From positions 1 to 64,000 of the forward strand of contig JABVXV010000142.1 of NCBI GenBank assembly GCA_013365325.1: a DNA stretch of 64,000 nt. Reading direction: 5' to 3'. This stretch comes from Dipetalonema caudispina (Eukaryota; Nematoda; Chromadorea; Rhabditida; Onchocercidae). Shown here in pieces: positions 25,660 through 38,765 of the stretch (position 1 is its first letter; each line of letters starts with the position of its first letter). A program made the translations under genes and the position numbers. The notes under the pieces are model-generated. The model saw only the letters and a program-made list of their open reading frames with translations. It made no database searches and was not told the origin of the DNA.

Positions 25660-28192
25660 TTAAGATTTTATGTCGCAGTTATCCAGTGCAAAAGTATTCA
25701 AAATCATTTCTTGTTTTTATTTTGCTATCTTTTACAAATCCCTCGGGGGATTTCTCTCGGTATTTTCCACGCTATTCATTCTATGGTATGTATCCATCAA
25801 AAACAAAAAAAAAGAAAGAATGAAGAAAGAAGGAAAAAAAAAAAACAAATAATCGTCGTCATTCCTTTTCTTCCTTTTATTTGCAACAAAATGTTTAGAA
25901 TTAAAAATTTTTTTAATTTGATTTTTTCGGCATGTTATTTCAATGTTCATTTTACGCCCATTAGATGGAATGGTTTTGAGATTTTAAATCAGATATCAAC
26001 AAATTACGCATTTGTAAAAATGATGAAAAGTCGAAGGATACATTAGTGAGTGCTTGAATTTGAAAAATTAATTGGAGATTCTGAACAAATGAAACTAGAA
26101 ATTTAAGCAAACTATTTTTAAGTATTTAATTTATCATCCTTCCTGCTTTTATCCTATATTTATGCTTTTTAATTATTACTATTCTCGTTAAAATGGATTT
26201 TCCATAAACTGCCCATAATACTTTGAGCAAAAGATTTTGAAACTAATTTTTTACACGATTTAAATTATTTAAATTAAAAAAGAAAAAAACTATCTTTGGC
26301 TAAAAAAGATTAAACAAACAAACTTTTAGCTTTCTCCTTCTTGTATCTATAGTAGAAAACAAGGAAAGAAGTTAGCTAAGACAGGTGCAGAATGGTTATA
26401 GCATTTGCATACCTTATTTTTATATTTTAAATTTAAAATTTCATTTATTAATTGAATTTTCGATTTTGATATAAAATTTATAAATTTGAATTTTAAATAA
26501 AAATTCTTTTCACATTCATCTTTCGAACACTTAACATCAATAATAATGTCATGGTCATCAATAATAAAGTGATTGACAAATTCTTTTGTATAGTTTTGAA
26601 ATTGGGTCAAAATAAGACGAAAGCATTTTTACATACATTTTGATTGTTAAGATATCTACATTTGCGGGATTTTTTTTTTTTCTTACTTTTCGTATTAAAA
26701 AAAAAAAAATTTTTAAGTCAATTTTTGGTGACTAATTTTTTTTTTTTTTTTTATCAAATAATTAATGCGTTATTTGATTTTCTTGAGCTAATGAAGGATA
26801 AAAACGTAACATAATAACGTATATCTGATAATTGTTTCAGAAAAGAATTATTATAATTGCATGCATGCTTCATAACGGTTCATTACCGATTTTTCAACCA
26901 GAATTATCGGGTTATTACACTTCAAGAATCAATGAACAATCCACAATTTGTCATCGTGGCGAACAGGTCCATTCATTTTGCTTTTCCATTTCAAATTAAC
27001 AGCAATTTTATAACATTTAGTTTCAAATGGAAAAGCAAAATTTATTTTTTGTTTTTCTTCCCTTTTTTTTCCATTGTTTTGATCAAATGATAGAAATTTT
27101 TCTTTAACTCACTAATATTTGTATTATAATTAATATAAAAAGAATACATGAAAAATGGATGTATTTTTAAATTTTCTTTTCTTTAATTATTTTAAAATAA
27201 TAATTTCATTTAGTACTCTAGTGCTTTTTTTCTTAAATTTCACATTTTCAGATTTAAAAAAAACTTCAGAATTTATACAATTGCTATTTTGGAGATAAGA
27301 GACAAATTTATTTACAACGATTAATACTGCAATAATTTAGCTATTATTATTATTATTATTATTATTATTGTTATTATTTGTTTTTCTATCATAATGTTAT
27401 TTTTTTCTCAATGAACAATTTTTATAATGCATAAAACTTATTTAGAACTGAATTAAAGAAGCAAACAGAATCGAAATAATTAATAGTAATTATTAAAAGA
27501 TAAGTGAGGTGATGGCCATATCACATGAAATTTATGTAATTAATTGTGAACGAAATAAGATCGAAATTCATGCAACATATATTAAACATTATCGTTCATT
27601 TGTTCGAAATAAATTGAGCTAAATAATTATTCAAGAATTAAAAGCAATTTTATGCTTCAATTAAGAGTGAGTGATATTGTTCATTTATTTCTCAAGAATT
27701 AATTCATTATTTTGATCTAAAATTATTTCTTTTTTAAATAAAAATTTTAATTTGCATTGAAATCAATGATTTCAGAGAATAGAGCATATGGGTAAACAAT
27801 TGCGCCGATTTCGATTGGATGGTGGATTTCGATCGTTTTGGAAATATTGTCAAGCTGATGAAACTGTAACTTCATCTCATTCGTCAGCTTTAACTAAAAA
27901 TGGTTCGTAATTTTTATGTAAAAATTACAATGAGCAATAGCTACAATTAATTAGTGGTAGATTTTAGCGAACAAATTGTTATAAGAATAATTCGAATGAA
28001 TAATAATCATTCATATTTAAAGGTCAACGAAAAATGGGTTCACGTACCGCGGTTAGAAGTTATCCAACGTATTCGGAAAACTCGTTAAGAAAATCTATGT
28101 TAGAATATTTGCGCACAGATAGTGTTCCAGTTTTGAGCTTTAAACAATCATTTTCAACACTCCGACGACTTAAGCGACGAAATTTGGGTTAA
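25660..28192 (+). CDS. 3' part of an unknown gene, four exons, basic C-terminus
   Basis: Exons 25660-25785, 26841-26966, 27776-27902 and 28023-28192. Intron phases are 0, 0 and 1 and all match. Acceptors are TTTCGTAG, TTGTTTCAG, GATTTCAG and ATTTAAAG; donors are ATG-GTATGT, CAG-GTCCAT and G-GTTCGT. Exon 1 is hydrophobic (NHFLFLFCYLLQIPRGISLG). Exon 2 holds NGSLPIFQPELSGYYTSRIN. Exon 3 contains MGKQLRRFRLDGGFRSFWKY. The last exon is rich in Ser, Arg and Lys and ends STLRRLKRRNLG-stop, like a cytoplasmic tail. The two 3' exons are the most certain. They could also be a short gene of their own, with ATG at 27788 twelve bases after TTTCAG and a 94-residue product. The second exon could instead run on to a stop at 26999. 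No family recognised. Confidence 0.6.
26413..26638 (-). CDS. Possible exon of unknown gene, opposite strand
   Basis: Open frame ending at AATAAG-GTATGC, a strong donor, in phase 0. It contains DDHDIIIDVKCSKDECEKNF and then Lys, Asn and Ile-rich sequence, with a coding-like codon bias in the first half. There is no ATG and no good acceptor in the open region; the only AG, at about 26583, lacks a pyrimidine tract. It lies within an intron of the plus-strand gene, so it would be a nested gene. May be chance. Confidence 0.28.
26975..27041. other. Strong hairpin, 20 of 21 bp paired
   Basis: Left arm ATTTTGCTTTTCCATTTCAAA (26975-26995) and right arm 27021-27041 are reverse complements apart from one C opposite C; loop of 25 bases. 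The arm length and loop size suit a pre-microRNA or a short foldback element. It lies just after the CAG-GTCCAT donor, so it would be intronic. Confidence 0.85.
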
Positions 28193-28271
28193 TTTTTTTT
28201 TTTTTTTGCTTTTTATTTCTACTTTTTCAATTTCATCAAATTAAGATTAACTAATCCGTCAATTTTTCGCA

Positions 28272-28277
28272 AATAAA
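28272..28277 (+). terminator. Candidate polyadenylation signal AATAAA
   Basis: AATAAA 80 bases after the stop codon of the plus-strand gene ending at 28192. Such hexamers are common in AT-rich DNA, so the support is positional only. Confidence 0.35.
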
Positions 28278-28507
28278 ATCAGCATGAAAAGATCGCTTCA
28301 ATATTTATTATTGTCAAAATTAAATTGCGATTAATTTAGTGAAGATATTTGATAGTTAATAAGTTATCATTAAGATAATAATTGGTAATAAAAATGATAA
28401 TGATAAAAATTATTCATGTTTTCAGTATGAAATTTCGTTAGTTTAATATTAAAATTATAGTAATAATGTAAATAACAACAATAATAAAAGTAATAAGAAT
28501 AGTAACA

Positions 28508-28787
<280 letters not shown>

Positions 28788-29495
28788 AGTAAAAAATACT
28801 AAATGAAATGACATGTATGCCTTTATCGATTATATAGAAATATTTATGAAAATAGATTTTCATCCAAAAGATTATTGGCTGTAAAAATAATATTGGAATG
28901 CTTTAAGCAATTCAATAATTAAAAATCACATTTCAATAAATAAACATTGATGAAATTGATGTTAAATAAATAAACAAGTATATAAGAATGGAAAAATTCT
29001 TCGAAATAAAATTTTAGCAATTCAGAAAAGTGTACAAAGCTTATTTACATTACCTGTTTGAAATGATAGGTTACATGCATGCAGCTGTGTTAACAAAATG
29101 TTATTGCGTTTTGAATAGTAACAAGTTGGTTTTTATTTCAAATATTTCAATGCTACATTTTACAAGTTAAAATCTTCTTAAAACATAGAATTAATGAATT
29201 AAATTTCGTCAAGATTCATAACTTTGTGAAATTTTTTTTGAATTTATAATTTCCTTTATCAATCGTTATATATTTATTATTAATGCTGTTAATATTTCTT
29301 ATATATCATTGTGATATTTTAATTTATGTTATCTTTTTCAGCAATAATAATCTTTTCATTTTGATAAAAGAAACAATGTCATTTTCGGGTTAATTAATCA
29401 CCGAGCAGTTTGTCCGAATTTTCTAATATGCAGAAAGCGGCAGTATCTTTCATTTTGATCTTCACAATTCAATTTTTGAAAATAGCAAGAGATAA

Positions 29496-29594
29496 TTAAT
29501 GCTTTCTTAATTTTTCTCCTTCTTCTTTTCTCCGTCTAAAACCATATGCATTTTCAACGTCAATTTGATAGATAGGCGGGAATTTAAATGTAAC
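29496..29594 (-). CDS. Terminal exon of an unknown minus-strand gene
   Basis: Frame of 33 codons from an AATTAG acceptor to TAA, reading FPPIYQIDVENAYGFRRRKE and a Lys/Glu-rich end, KLRKH-stop. G/C is about 47, 31 and 19 percent at codon positions 1, 2 and 3, a clear coding pattern. The acceptor is weak in pyrimidines. A 51-codon frame from an ATG further upstream overlaps it in another register but has the wrong bias. A second coding-like stretch with ATG at about 29454 (MKDTAAFCILENSDKLLGD) lies downstream on the same strand and may be another exon. No upstream exons were found. Confidence 0.42.
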   Translation of the reverse strand, partial: VTFKFPPIYQIDVENAYGFRRRKEEGEKLRKH

Positions 29595-32500
29595 CTAATT
29601 AATTTCATTGAGTAATGTGTGTGTTGCATTACATCTACATTTTTTTGAAAATTTTCATCCATTTCAGACTTTTTATACAAATAGCATTTATTCCTTTACT
29701 ATTTAGTCGAACAAATTTGTTCAATTTAATAAATTCTAAAATTTCAATATACTATTTTAAACTCTAATCTTTTGCTATTCATTTATACATTAATTTATCA
29801 GCTATCATTTAGCATAATTTTCAGCCTTAATTGACTGTTACGAATTTTTTTCTTTAAATTTCGAATAAACGAAATTAATTTGAAAGAAGCATTCCGACAA
29901 ACATGTGTAAATGTTTATCATTTAACATATATTTCAACTATTCATTTTTAATTATTTAAATTAATAGTTTTGTTTACATCATTTTAATATTTCATTTTTG
30001 ATATGAGTGATCTTTTCTCAAAAAAAAAAAAAAAAAACTACAGAACTATTGATATAAGGCAATGAAATAAGATTAGTTAACACTTCATGCTATGAAAATC
30101 GAGAATCGAGAAACGAAAATAATCAAACTGTATTCATTCAATAATTTTGAGAAATTTTTTAATTAGTATTATTTTCAAATTTTTTCTTTTTTTTTTTTGT
30201 AAATACATAATTGAAAGAAATAAAAAGCAATAGACTTTCTTTCGAAAAAAAAAAATTCAAAAAATTGAAGCGAAATTTCGGGAAATTTTCGAGAATCAGA
30301 AAAAAAAAGTCAATTTATTCGTTCGTTCCTGATATTTCCTCCTACTTTCTTCTTCTTTTGCTACAAATAACGAAAATGAGTGAAGAAACAACTTATTGTA
30401 TATCTTACATCAAAACAAAAAAAAAAAAAAAAAAAAAATGAAAAAAAGAATTTTACTAAAAAATTCAAATGTTAAAATTTTTTGTTAGTCGAATTTTTTT
30501 TGTCTTTTCTCTCTCTCTCTCTTTTTTTTTCTTTTTTCTTCGACTATGATTTACTTGCACTTTTAACTCAATGAGCGAAAATAACAAATGCCATTTAAAA
30601 GCCAACTATCAAAATTTAAATCTGCCCAACATTTTGTAAATAAAGGCAACTTAGCTAGCAAATAACATTTGCATATATTAGCAAAATTGATGACTTTTTT
30701 CTTTTTTTCTTTTATTTTTTTATTTAATCTCTCAGTATTACTTCTTTTTTTTCTCTTCTTTGTTTCACTTTATTAATGATAAATGTTTAAAAAAAGAGTT
30801 TTTGACAAAAATTTTTAGGAAAAGTTTTTTTTTAAAAAGAAAAAGTAAAAAAAAAAAGGAAGGACAAACTTCTCGATGATTGAGAAGGAATGAAAAATTG
30901 GCCAAAAGCTTTGGCTATTTATATATGAGCAGCCTCGAATTTTATCTTCAACTTGCATTTCTTTTTATTACTAAGCTAATTTTTCTTTTTTTTTTGTACT
31001 CAAAAACGATGAATATTTAAAGATTGAAGTAATTAAGAGTAAATTAATTGCATATACTTATATTTAAATATACGAAAAATTACTTGATGCTTTACTCAGA
31101 ATAAAAGTTTGTAAAAAGTTTTCGCGCCTAATTATAATTTCGATTTCTTCTTCCATTTTCAACCAAAATACTAAATTTAATTTAATTATTATCAGCTATC
31201 ATTTTGATGAAAACTGATATCGTTATCATAGATATGGTAAACATGAATATTTAATTTCATTAATATCGATTATCATTTCTGTTACTTAATCCAAAGTTAT
31301 TCTATGAATGAATCAGTTAGTAGTGATTTTGAAAGTGTACAAAACAATTTGCATTTTGATCATTTGCATAAAACAATTTTACCAATTAATTACTTTTATC
31401 ACATACAGCACATATGCATAATCACAAAAATAAGTTCAGAGTAGACAGGAAACTTTACCGATTAAAATATTCAAATAAAAGCTTAATTTTATGAGTTTTT
31501 AAATTTCACATATTCATCTTTGCAAGCTGCTAAGTCAATAAATTTTTTCATTCATCGTTTATTTCCATATTCTCAAATTAATCTCTAACACTATCAGCTT
31601 TACATTTTGCTAATTACAATCGTACTTTTGCTTTGAATAAAATTAAATCAATCATTTTAAGAAAAAATTTTGACAACAAATGCTAAAATTCATTTATCGT
31701 AATTTTTCGTACACATTATTAATTTATTACAATATCAAAGATACCATATATATTTCAATTAAATAAAATAATTATTATAGAATTTACAACAATACATGTC
31801 TTTTTCCCTACCATTTTATTTATTAATATTAGTATTAATTTTAATTACATCAATAATTTTATTTTCTCAGTGTAATGCATAAAGAAAGAAAAAGATGAAA
31901 AAGATGAAACATAAATAAATGAATGACAATTAATTAAATGCAGATTTATTTGATTTTATTGTTAATATTCCATTATGGTAATAATAAAATTATGTTTTAA
32001 AAAAGTAAAAGAATTGGACAGCTACAAATAAATAAACAAAAAATTTTAAAATTTCATTCCAATTTTTTGTCTACTTTTTTTTGCCAATGTAATTATTTTA
32101 CGCTTTTCCTTACTTTATTTATTTTTTTTCTTATAAAAAATATTTTCAATTTTAAATGAATATTTGCAATGCGATCCTACAACATTTGAGTAATTTTATT
32201 TTTGCAAAAATTTCCCCTAATTATGATTTGAAAATACAGCAGTTAAAGCCAAAATTTTAATCAACTAATTACTATTAATTGTTACTAACTATTTATTATT
32301 ACTGTTACTGTTAATGTATTACTATCACTTATGAAATAATGGATTAATTAAAAACAATCGATTAAAGTTTTAGACTTTGAAAGATTTTATTAATTTATGC
32401 TTATTCAAAATATTTTTCATTTCTTTTCTTCCTGAAATTTAATATTTTCACATTTAATCAATTTGAAGAAATGAAAATTGAAAGCAATATATTAATCTTT

Positions 32501-33439
32501 TATTCAAAATCAATAATCGTCTTTATTACTACGGTAGTAAAGCTTTTTGCAAAATTGTTATTGCATAAAAGCCTTCCATATTTGTTTATTCTAATTTTCC
32601 CTGTTTTGGAATATTTTGTTTAAATTTTTTGAAAATTAATCTGTCAGAGATGATTTCAATTTATTTTAACACATCAAATCAAATACCACCTCTTATTATT
32701 TAAAAAAAAAATTTTGGCTTAGAAATATTTCAATCATATTTTTTTATCTATTCTTGCTTTCTACTTCAATTTATTTTGTTCGGTCACTTTTATTTTTCTG
32801 TTTTAATACTAAGAAGCAAAAAAAAAAAAAATTATTTATTTATTTAATGAATTTTCAATTTTATACTTTGATCAATTTATAATTTTTATTCTTTATTACA
32901 GCTGCCTATCCATTTCATTCTGCAATTAAAAAATTTAAAAAAAAACCTGCCTAGTTATAATTTTTGTTCCTATATAACTAATAATAAAGATTTTTATTGA
33001 AAATTCACCAAAGTTTTCATGTAATTTTTGCTAAAATTTGTAAATTATGGCTTTTCTAAAGAAAAAAAAAAAGGAAAAATCGAATTTTAAAAAATGAAAA
33101 GTACTTTGAGAAAGGTGGAAACGAAAAAATAGAACCAAACTTTAGCAAATGTTGGAAAGGATGAAAAAAAAAGTTAAAAAATCGAATTTTAAAAAATGTG
33201 AAATTTTTTCAAAGAGAAAAAAGTTTAAAGAGATGAAATATTCCGAGGGAGTTAAAAAGAAAGAAAAGATTAAAGGTTAATTCAAGAATACTTTTACCAA
33301 TCAATTCTTAGCATAATCATTGATCCTATCATATATCAGAAACAGATCTGTTCAATTGAGGTTGTAATAAGGTCACTGAGATGAACAAGCAGTTCTTATC
33401 CTTTTTTTTTCACCTCTTCTTCTCTTTTACCATCCGATC
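29595..33439. other. No supported gene
   Basis: AT-rich spacer. A stretch at 30300-30360 reads KEEESRRKYQERTNKL on the minus strand after TTATTTGTAG but has no donor or stop that makes sense and is left uncalled. Confidence 0.5.
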
Positions 33440-33670
33440 ACAACTGTAAATTTGGTATAAATGCTATCCGGAATATGAAAAGTACAAGATATTTAAATCC
33501 GTTAGGAATTATCCGGAATTACTAAAAGATTATACTTATTTGAAATTCTTCGAAATATTACAAACATTATAGAAATTGTTTGGAATGTTGGATGATTGTA
33601 GTTTCGTGAAATGTATTTGAGATTTTGTAAGCTGCAGTTTTTAGAAATTATTCGAAATAGTAAAAAAAGG
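33440..33670. repeat. Degenerate tandem repeat
   Basis: Blocks resembling GAAATTxTTCGAAATATTA recur near 33508, 33541, 33573 and 33647, with CCGGAAT variants at the left end. Spacing varies from about 32 to 74 bp. Confidence 0.5.
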
Positions 33671-34917
33671 ATGACTCATAGAAATTAACTGTTACTTTGT
33701 TATATTATTTCAATCATTTCAACTTTTCGTACTTTTTTTTTTTTAAATTAAAAATCATTCAACAGCTTAGCAAATTATTTCTATATTTCAGTAAATAATT
33801 TCGGAAATTATTCCAAATAAACGAAATGTTTAAGTGTTTTATTTAATATTTATATGTATACTTGTTATCAGTTCTTTCGTGTAGCTTTTCCATTTGTTTT
33901 CATCATTTTCATTTTTTTTTTTTTTTTTGGTAAAAGTAATTAATACTTTAAAAATTCATTAGATCATTAATTCAGAAAATATTTAATATAGAAAAAAAAA
34001 AGACTAAAATGATTAAATTATTAATAAAATTGGAAGAAAAAAAATCTACTACAACATTTTTATTTTTTGAAAAAAAAATAAAAAAAAAGAAAAAGCGTAA
34101 CTATTTGTAATCGCTAAAAACTTCTTTCATTTAAATGCGCGAATTTCTATCATATTTTAAGAATGACATCATATCAATAATCTACAGGATACTGAAACAA
34201 GAAGATACTGAAATGAAGAAAATCCGGTAAGATATTGTAGTAAAAATGTAGATCCGGAAGGATAAAAAAAGTGAAAGAATTCTATCGGATACTGGAATGA
34301 ATTTGTGAATTGGGAGAAAAAAAAAAAAAAAAGGAAAAATTCTTTTCACCATTTTCGTTTTCAAATGTAACTAAAGCGAAAGGATTCATGCATTTGGCAC
34401 ATTGGAATAAAATTTTCAAAATATTATTGAACATGTAATCCTTAGAAAATTTAAAATTTTTGAAATTTATGAAGGATGAAATGAAATGAAACAGCTGCTA
34501 ACGTTGCCTTCATTTGCTTTTTCCCATTATTTCCATCATTTTACGTTTGTCATTATTGGAATCAAAGCAATTTCTAACCGTTTGAATGAATGATTCACAA
34601 TTTATCATTTATAATATAATTTAAAGATAGCAATAATTTACTAATAATTGAAATGAAATATTCACAATTTCTTATTTTTTTAAATCCCTCACGAACAGAA
34701 GAGTAATTGTTTCTTTTTCTTTTTCTTCAACAATATTCATCATAACCAATAATTCTAACACTTAATGATGATAGTAAAATTATGTTAATTATTCCTAAAT
34801 AAAAGAGTAATTTCTTTTCAACCTATAACCTTATAATTTAATTAATTATGTAATTGTGGAATTTAATTAAAATGTCGCAATTTCTTACTTTGTAATAAAT
34901 TGTAAATAAAAGTATAC

Positions 34918-34989
34918 TGTTTCATTCTTTTCATCCAAGACATTCGACCCATATTTTTGCCGAATTGCTTTCCGACAATTATGAATCAT
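34918..34989 (-). CDS. Possible first exon, unknown gene
   Basis: ATG at 34989 opens 24 codons, MIHNCRKAIRQKYGSNVLDE then KNET, ending in phase 0 at ACA-GTATAC. G/C is about 42 percent at codon position 1 and about 33 percent at positions 2 and 3. A CT tract (the GA repeat on the plus strand) lies just upstream, without an AG acceptor, so transcription would have to start nearby. Without a partner exon the frame also reads on for 10 codons to a stop. Moderate evidence only. Confidence 0.33.
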
Positions 34990-35017
34990 TGAAAAATGCG
35001 GGATGGTGATGGGTTAA

Positions 35018-35019
35018 GA

Positions 35020-35056
<37 letters not shown>
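35018..35056. repeat. GA dinucleotide microsatellite
   Basis: GA units with one GGGA interruption. Confidence 0.95.
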
Positions 35057-35427
35057 AGAGAAGAAATTGCTTTTGTTGGAATAGACTGTTTCATTTGATT
35101 ATTTCTAATTGCAAAGATTTTTTCCCTCTTCAATTATTTTCTATAAGTTTTAAAAATTAATCGTTAAAAGCAAATTTTATTAAAATTTTAATAATTTAAA
35201 TTTTCTCAGAAACTTATCTAATTTACTTGTTTTTCTTCTTTCTTTTTCTCCATTAGCTTTTTTCTTTTTGATTCCATTTTTTATAGCTTTTTGATACTTT
35301 TGATTAGATATATATAAAAAAAGTGCTCCTTCGTTACTATTCTGTTAATTTAGTTTTAAATGTAAATTTAAATTTGATATTTTTAATTAAAAAGAAAGTA
35401 CTCATTCATCAATATTCTGCGACAAAG

Positions 35428-35600
35428 TTTTCATGTAATAATGATAGGGAACATGAAAATTGATTGAATTTTCCTGTTTAAATCCGTAAGAAGCATGAAA
35501 ATTGAACGGAATATTTCCATATAAACTGGTAACAAATGCAAAAATTGATAGGATTTTTCCATGTAACACCTGTAATTAACATGAAAAATGATTGAAATGT
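35428..35600. repeat. 42-bp tandem repeat, four diverged copies
   Basis: Units begin at about 35428, 35469, 35512 and 35554. Each starts TTTTCCATGTAA-like, has a variable middle and ends ACATGAAAATTGATTGAA-like. Confidence 0.7.
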
Positions 35601-36666
35601 TTCGATGAAGAATATGAAATTTTATTTTTAAAGAAATATTGTTGTTAAATTGATATAAAATTCAATTTTATTACATTCGATCACATTAATTCTTTACATT
35701 TTTCATTTATAAAACCAATCACAAAATGTCTTCATGCATTGTATAATAGTTGTAAAATTTATGAATGAATGTAAAAAGATGACTGATTTGTTTGAAAATA
35801 TATACGTTGGAATGTAAAAATTATGCATTATTTCTACTAATTCTATCCTTTTTATTAATTGAAATTATTAAGAGTAATGTAATTAGCTCACATATGCTAT
35901 TAATATGTAAATGAAACATCACTTTCATATCTTTCAAATGATGTATTAATTAATTCAATTCAATATTCATACATTTGGAATTATTTTTGGAAAAATCTAT
36001 CAATAATTTTTATCATAAAAAGTAATTAAATAAATAAAATTTTTAAGAAAATAATATTTTCCAAGCTTATTTATTTATTAATTTTTGCAATAAAATAAAA
36101 TTTAGCTGAATAAGTTAGTAAATTTTGAAATTTTTAAATGAAATAAATGTTGTTTATCCTAAAGAGTAAACAATACCATTGCTATTTTATCAGTAATTTT
36201 TGCTATCTTATCAGTAACATTTCAATTTTTATTTCTGTTTTACTTTAATTATGATTGTTGATTTTTGGCCTGTTATTGATTGTTAATCTTATTAAAAAAT
36301 TTTAGTATATGTTATTTTTGATAGTTTATTTTTTCTGGTGACATCAAACATCACAGCTATTTGTGTTAACTTTTACTAACTTATCAACGTGTCAATTTAA
36401 TTTTTACTTCCCTACGTTTTATTCTCTTAATTATGCCAATTTTAATTTTTTTTTGATCGATATGCTCACTTATTAGAAGTATTTCTCTTATTTAGTTAAT
36501 TCTAATTGATTAATGATACAATCCTAAAAATTAGAAATACTACCAATATTTTCAATAATCTATTATTTTGCTGTAGAAAAATATCATTGTTATCAATATT
36601 ATTTATCACTTTCATAATCAGTCAATTCCCTACTTCTATACCATTAAAATCTAACCATAATTATTT

Positions 36667-36775
36667 TTATAATTAGCCAACATTATTTATGATCATCATT
36701 GTTATCATCATTATCATTATTGTATCATTTGTACTATCACCTACTATCACCATCATTATTATTATCATCTTTACC
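36667..36775. repeat. ATC/ATT microsatellite
   Basis: Imperfect ATC and ATT units with ACT variants. Confidence 0.8.
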
Positions 36776-36866
36776 CAAATGCTATCGGTAAGATTGATCG
36801 TATCATCATAATACGATCATTATAGTTAATCGCAAGCAATATCGTCGTTTTTGTAGCATTTTTCCT

Positions 36867-36960
36867 TCAAGCTTTTTCATAAAAGTTTGATTAAAAATTC
36901 ATTCCATGAATTTTCAAAAAAAAAAAAATTCATTTAATCAAACTTTTACAGAATAGCTTC
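36867..36960. other. Long imperfect hairpin
   Basis: TAAAAGTTTGATTAAA (36880-36895) is the exact reverse complement of 36933-36948. Outside this 16-bp core the arms continue with partial pairing, including AAGCT at 36869-36873 against AGCTT at 36954-36958. The loop of 37 bases contains poly(A). Confidence 0.75.
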
Positions 36961-38734
36961 TGATATTTTCATGCTGCAAGAAAAACAAGCCGTAAAATTA
37001 TTTTTTTTCCCTTCACTTTTTACTATCGGTTTCAAAGAGAAAAACTTCAAAATAATTTGAAAATCTGAAACTTTCACAAAATTTTCCCTTGTAATATTGC
37101 CCCATGTTATCATTATTATATTATAAATTTTTAAAATTATTTTCGTTTTAAATCAGTAATATTCAATGTTTACTTTAATTAGCCAATATGATTGAAATTT
37201 TCTTGTTGGTTTTTATCAAAAAAAAAAAAAAAAACGCTTCTTTTCTCATTTTTTTACTAAATTTATTTTCATATTGAATGAAAAAATTGAAATGTGATTT
37301 AAATTTAAACAATACAACTGGTTAATAATAATCATCTCTAATATTATTGTGTAATTTATCCATTCATTTTTGGCAATAATAAAATTTTGCTACAACAACA
37401 GCAATAACAGCAGTTGTTTGTTTTTCTATCTGAATTAATAATTAACAATAATTAAAGGAAATAACTTAGCAAAAAAGCAAGCAAGCAAATAAGCAAAAAA
37501 AAAAAAAAAAAATTGATCAACAAATTATTTGAAAATTTATGAACAAAAAAAAAAAAAAAGAAAAAAACATTCCTTTCTTTTTTTTTTCTAAAATTTCATT
37601 ATATTATTGTTGTTAAACTTTTACTGTAATCAGTCTTAAAATTAGTTTAAAAAAATGAATAAATGATTTGTCCATTTTTATAATATAAACATTTATTTAA
37701 ATAAATTATGGAAAATTATTTTACTGTTCTTCACGTAACGTATTACACGTTGAAAATTTTTTATACCTGTAATAATATGCATTGTTAGTTTTGCATTACT
37801 GTTTGGAAAGCGAATGTGGAAAAAATTTTCCCAATAATTTATTTTTTTTTTGCTTTCTTTAAAATAGAAATGAATAATGAATATGTCATCCGTGTCATCC
37901 AATTAAATTCCTTTTCATATTTTATTTGTTTATTTACTTTCATTCTGATCCTCCTCCTCTCATTAATCCTTCGAGATCTATCTTCACTTTTTTTTTTTCA
38001 TACAATAATTCTTAATCTAAAAAATAGAAATAAAAAAATTTATCGAATTTTCAATATTTGATTATTAACCTAAAAAAATTGTTTAACAATTTATTACTAT
38101 GATATATTGAATAATATTTAATTAATTAATTTGCTTATTTCCTTAAAATATCCAAAATTTCCCTGTGATATATGATAATATAAGCACTTTATGATATTCG
38201 TTATCAATTTTTGCTGGTCATTCTTCATGTAATCATAATTAGTATAATTTGTTTTATCAAAAAAAAACATTAAATACAAATATTACTGTTGCATTTATAT
38301 CTAATCATTAGCGCATATATACGAATAATTAACCGCTAATTAAATAATTATCAAACTTTTTCACTAACTTACTAATATTTATTCATATTCGATAAAAAAC
38401 GAATTAAATTATTCACAAAATGATATATATATATCCTTCAATATTTTTATCATTAAAATCATCTAATTTAACTATAACGATAAAAAAATGATACCTTAAA
38501 AAGTTTATATTTAAATCAAATATTCCTTATCAAATAATACTGTTTCAATATTTTTTTTTTTTTTTTTTATTTGAAGGAAGAAATTCATGAAATAAAATGT
38601 AAAAACCAACAATAGAAATTTATAGTTTCTTTTTGTTTTAGTTAACTATAAGAATGAATTAAAATTTCGTTGACATTGCTTGAAGGTCAAAGTAAATTTC
38701 TATGACAAAAATTCCACAATTTTTTTTCTTTTTC

Positions 38735-38765
<31 letters not shown>

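Noticed and set aside
33381..33450. Frame starting MNKQFLSFFF
   Set aside because: First read as a 47-residue secreted peptide, but a recount of the T run shows a stop after 22 codons.
37693..37902. Minus-strand 69-residue frame beginning DDTDDIF
   Set aside because: The start is TTG rather than ATG, no acceptor supports it, and the plus strand offers a competing frame after TTTAAAATAG. Codon bias does not decide between them.
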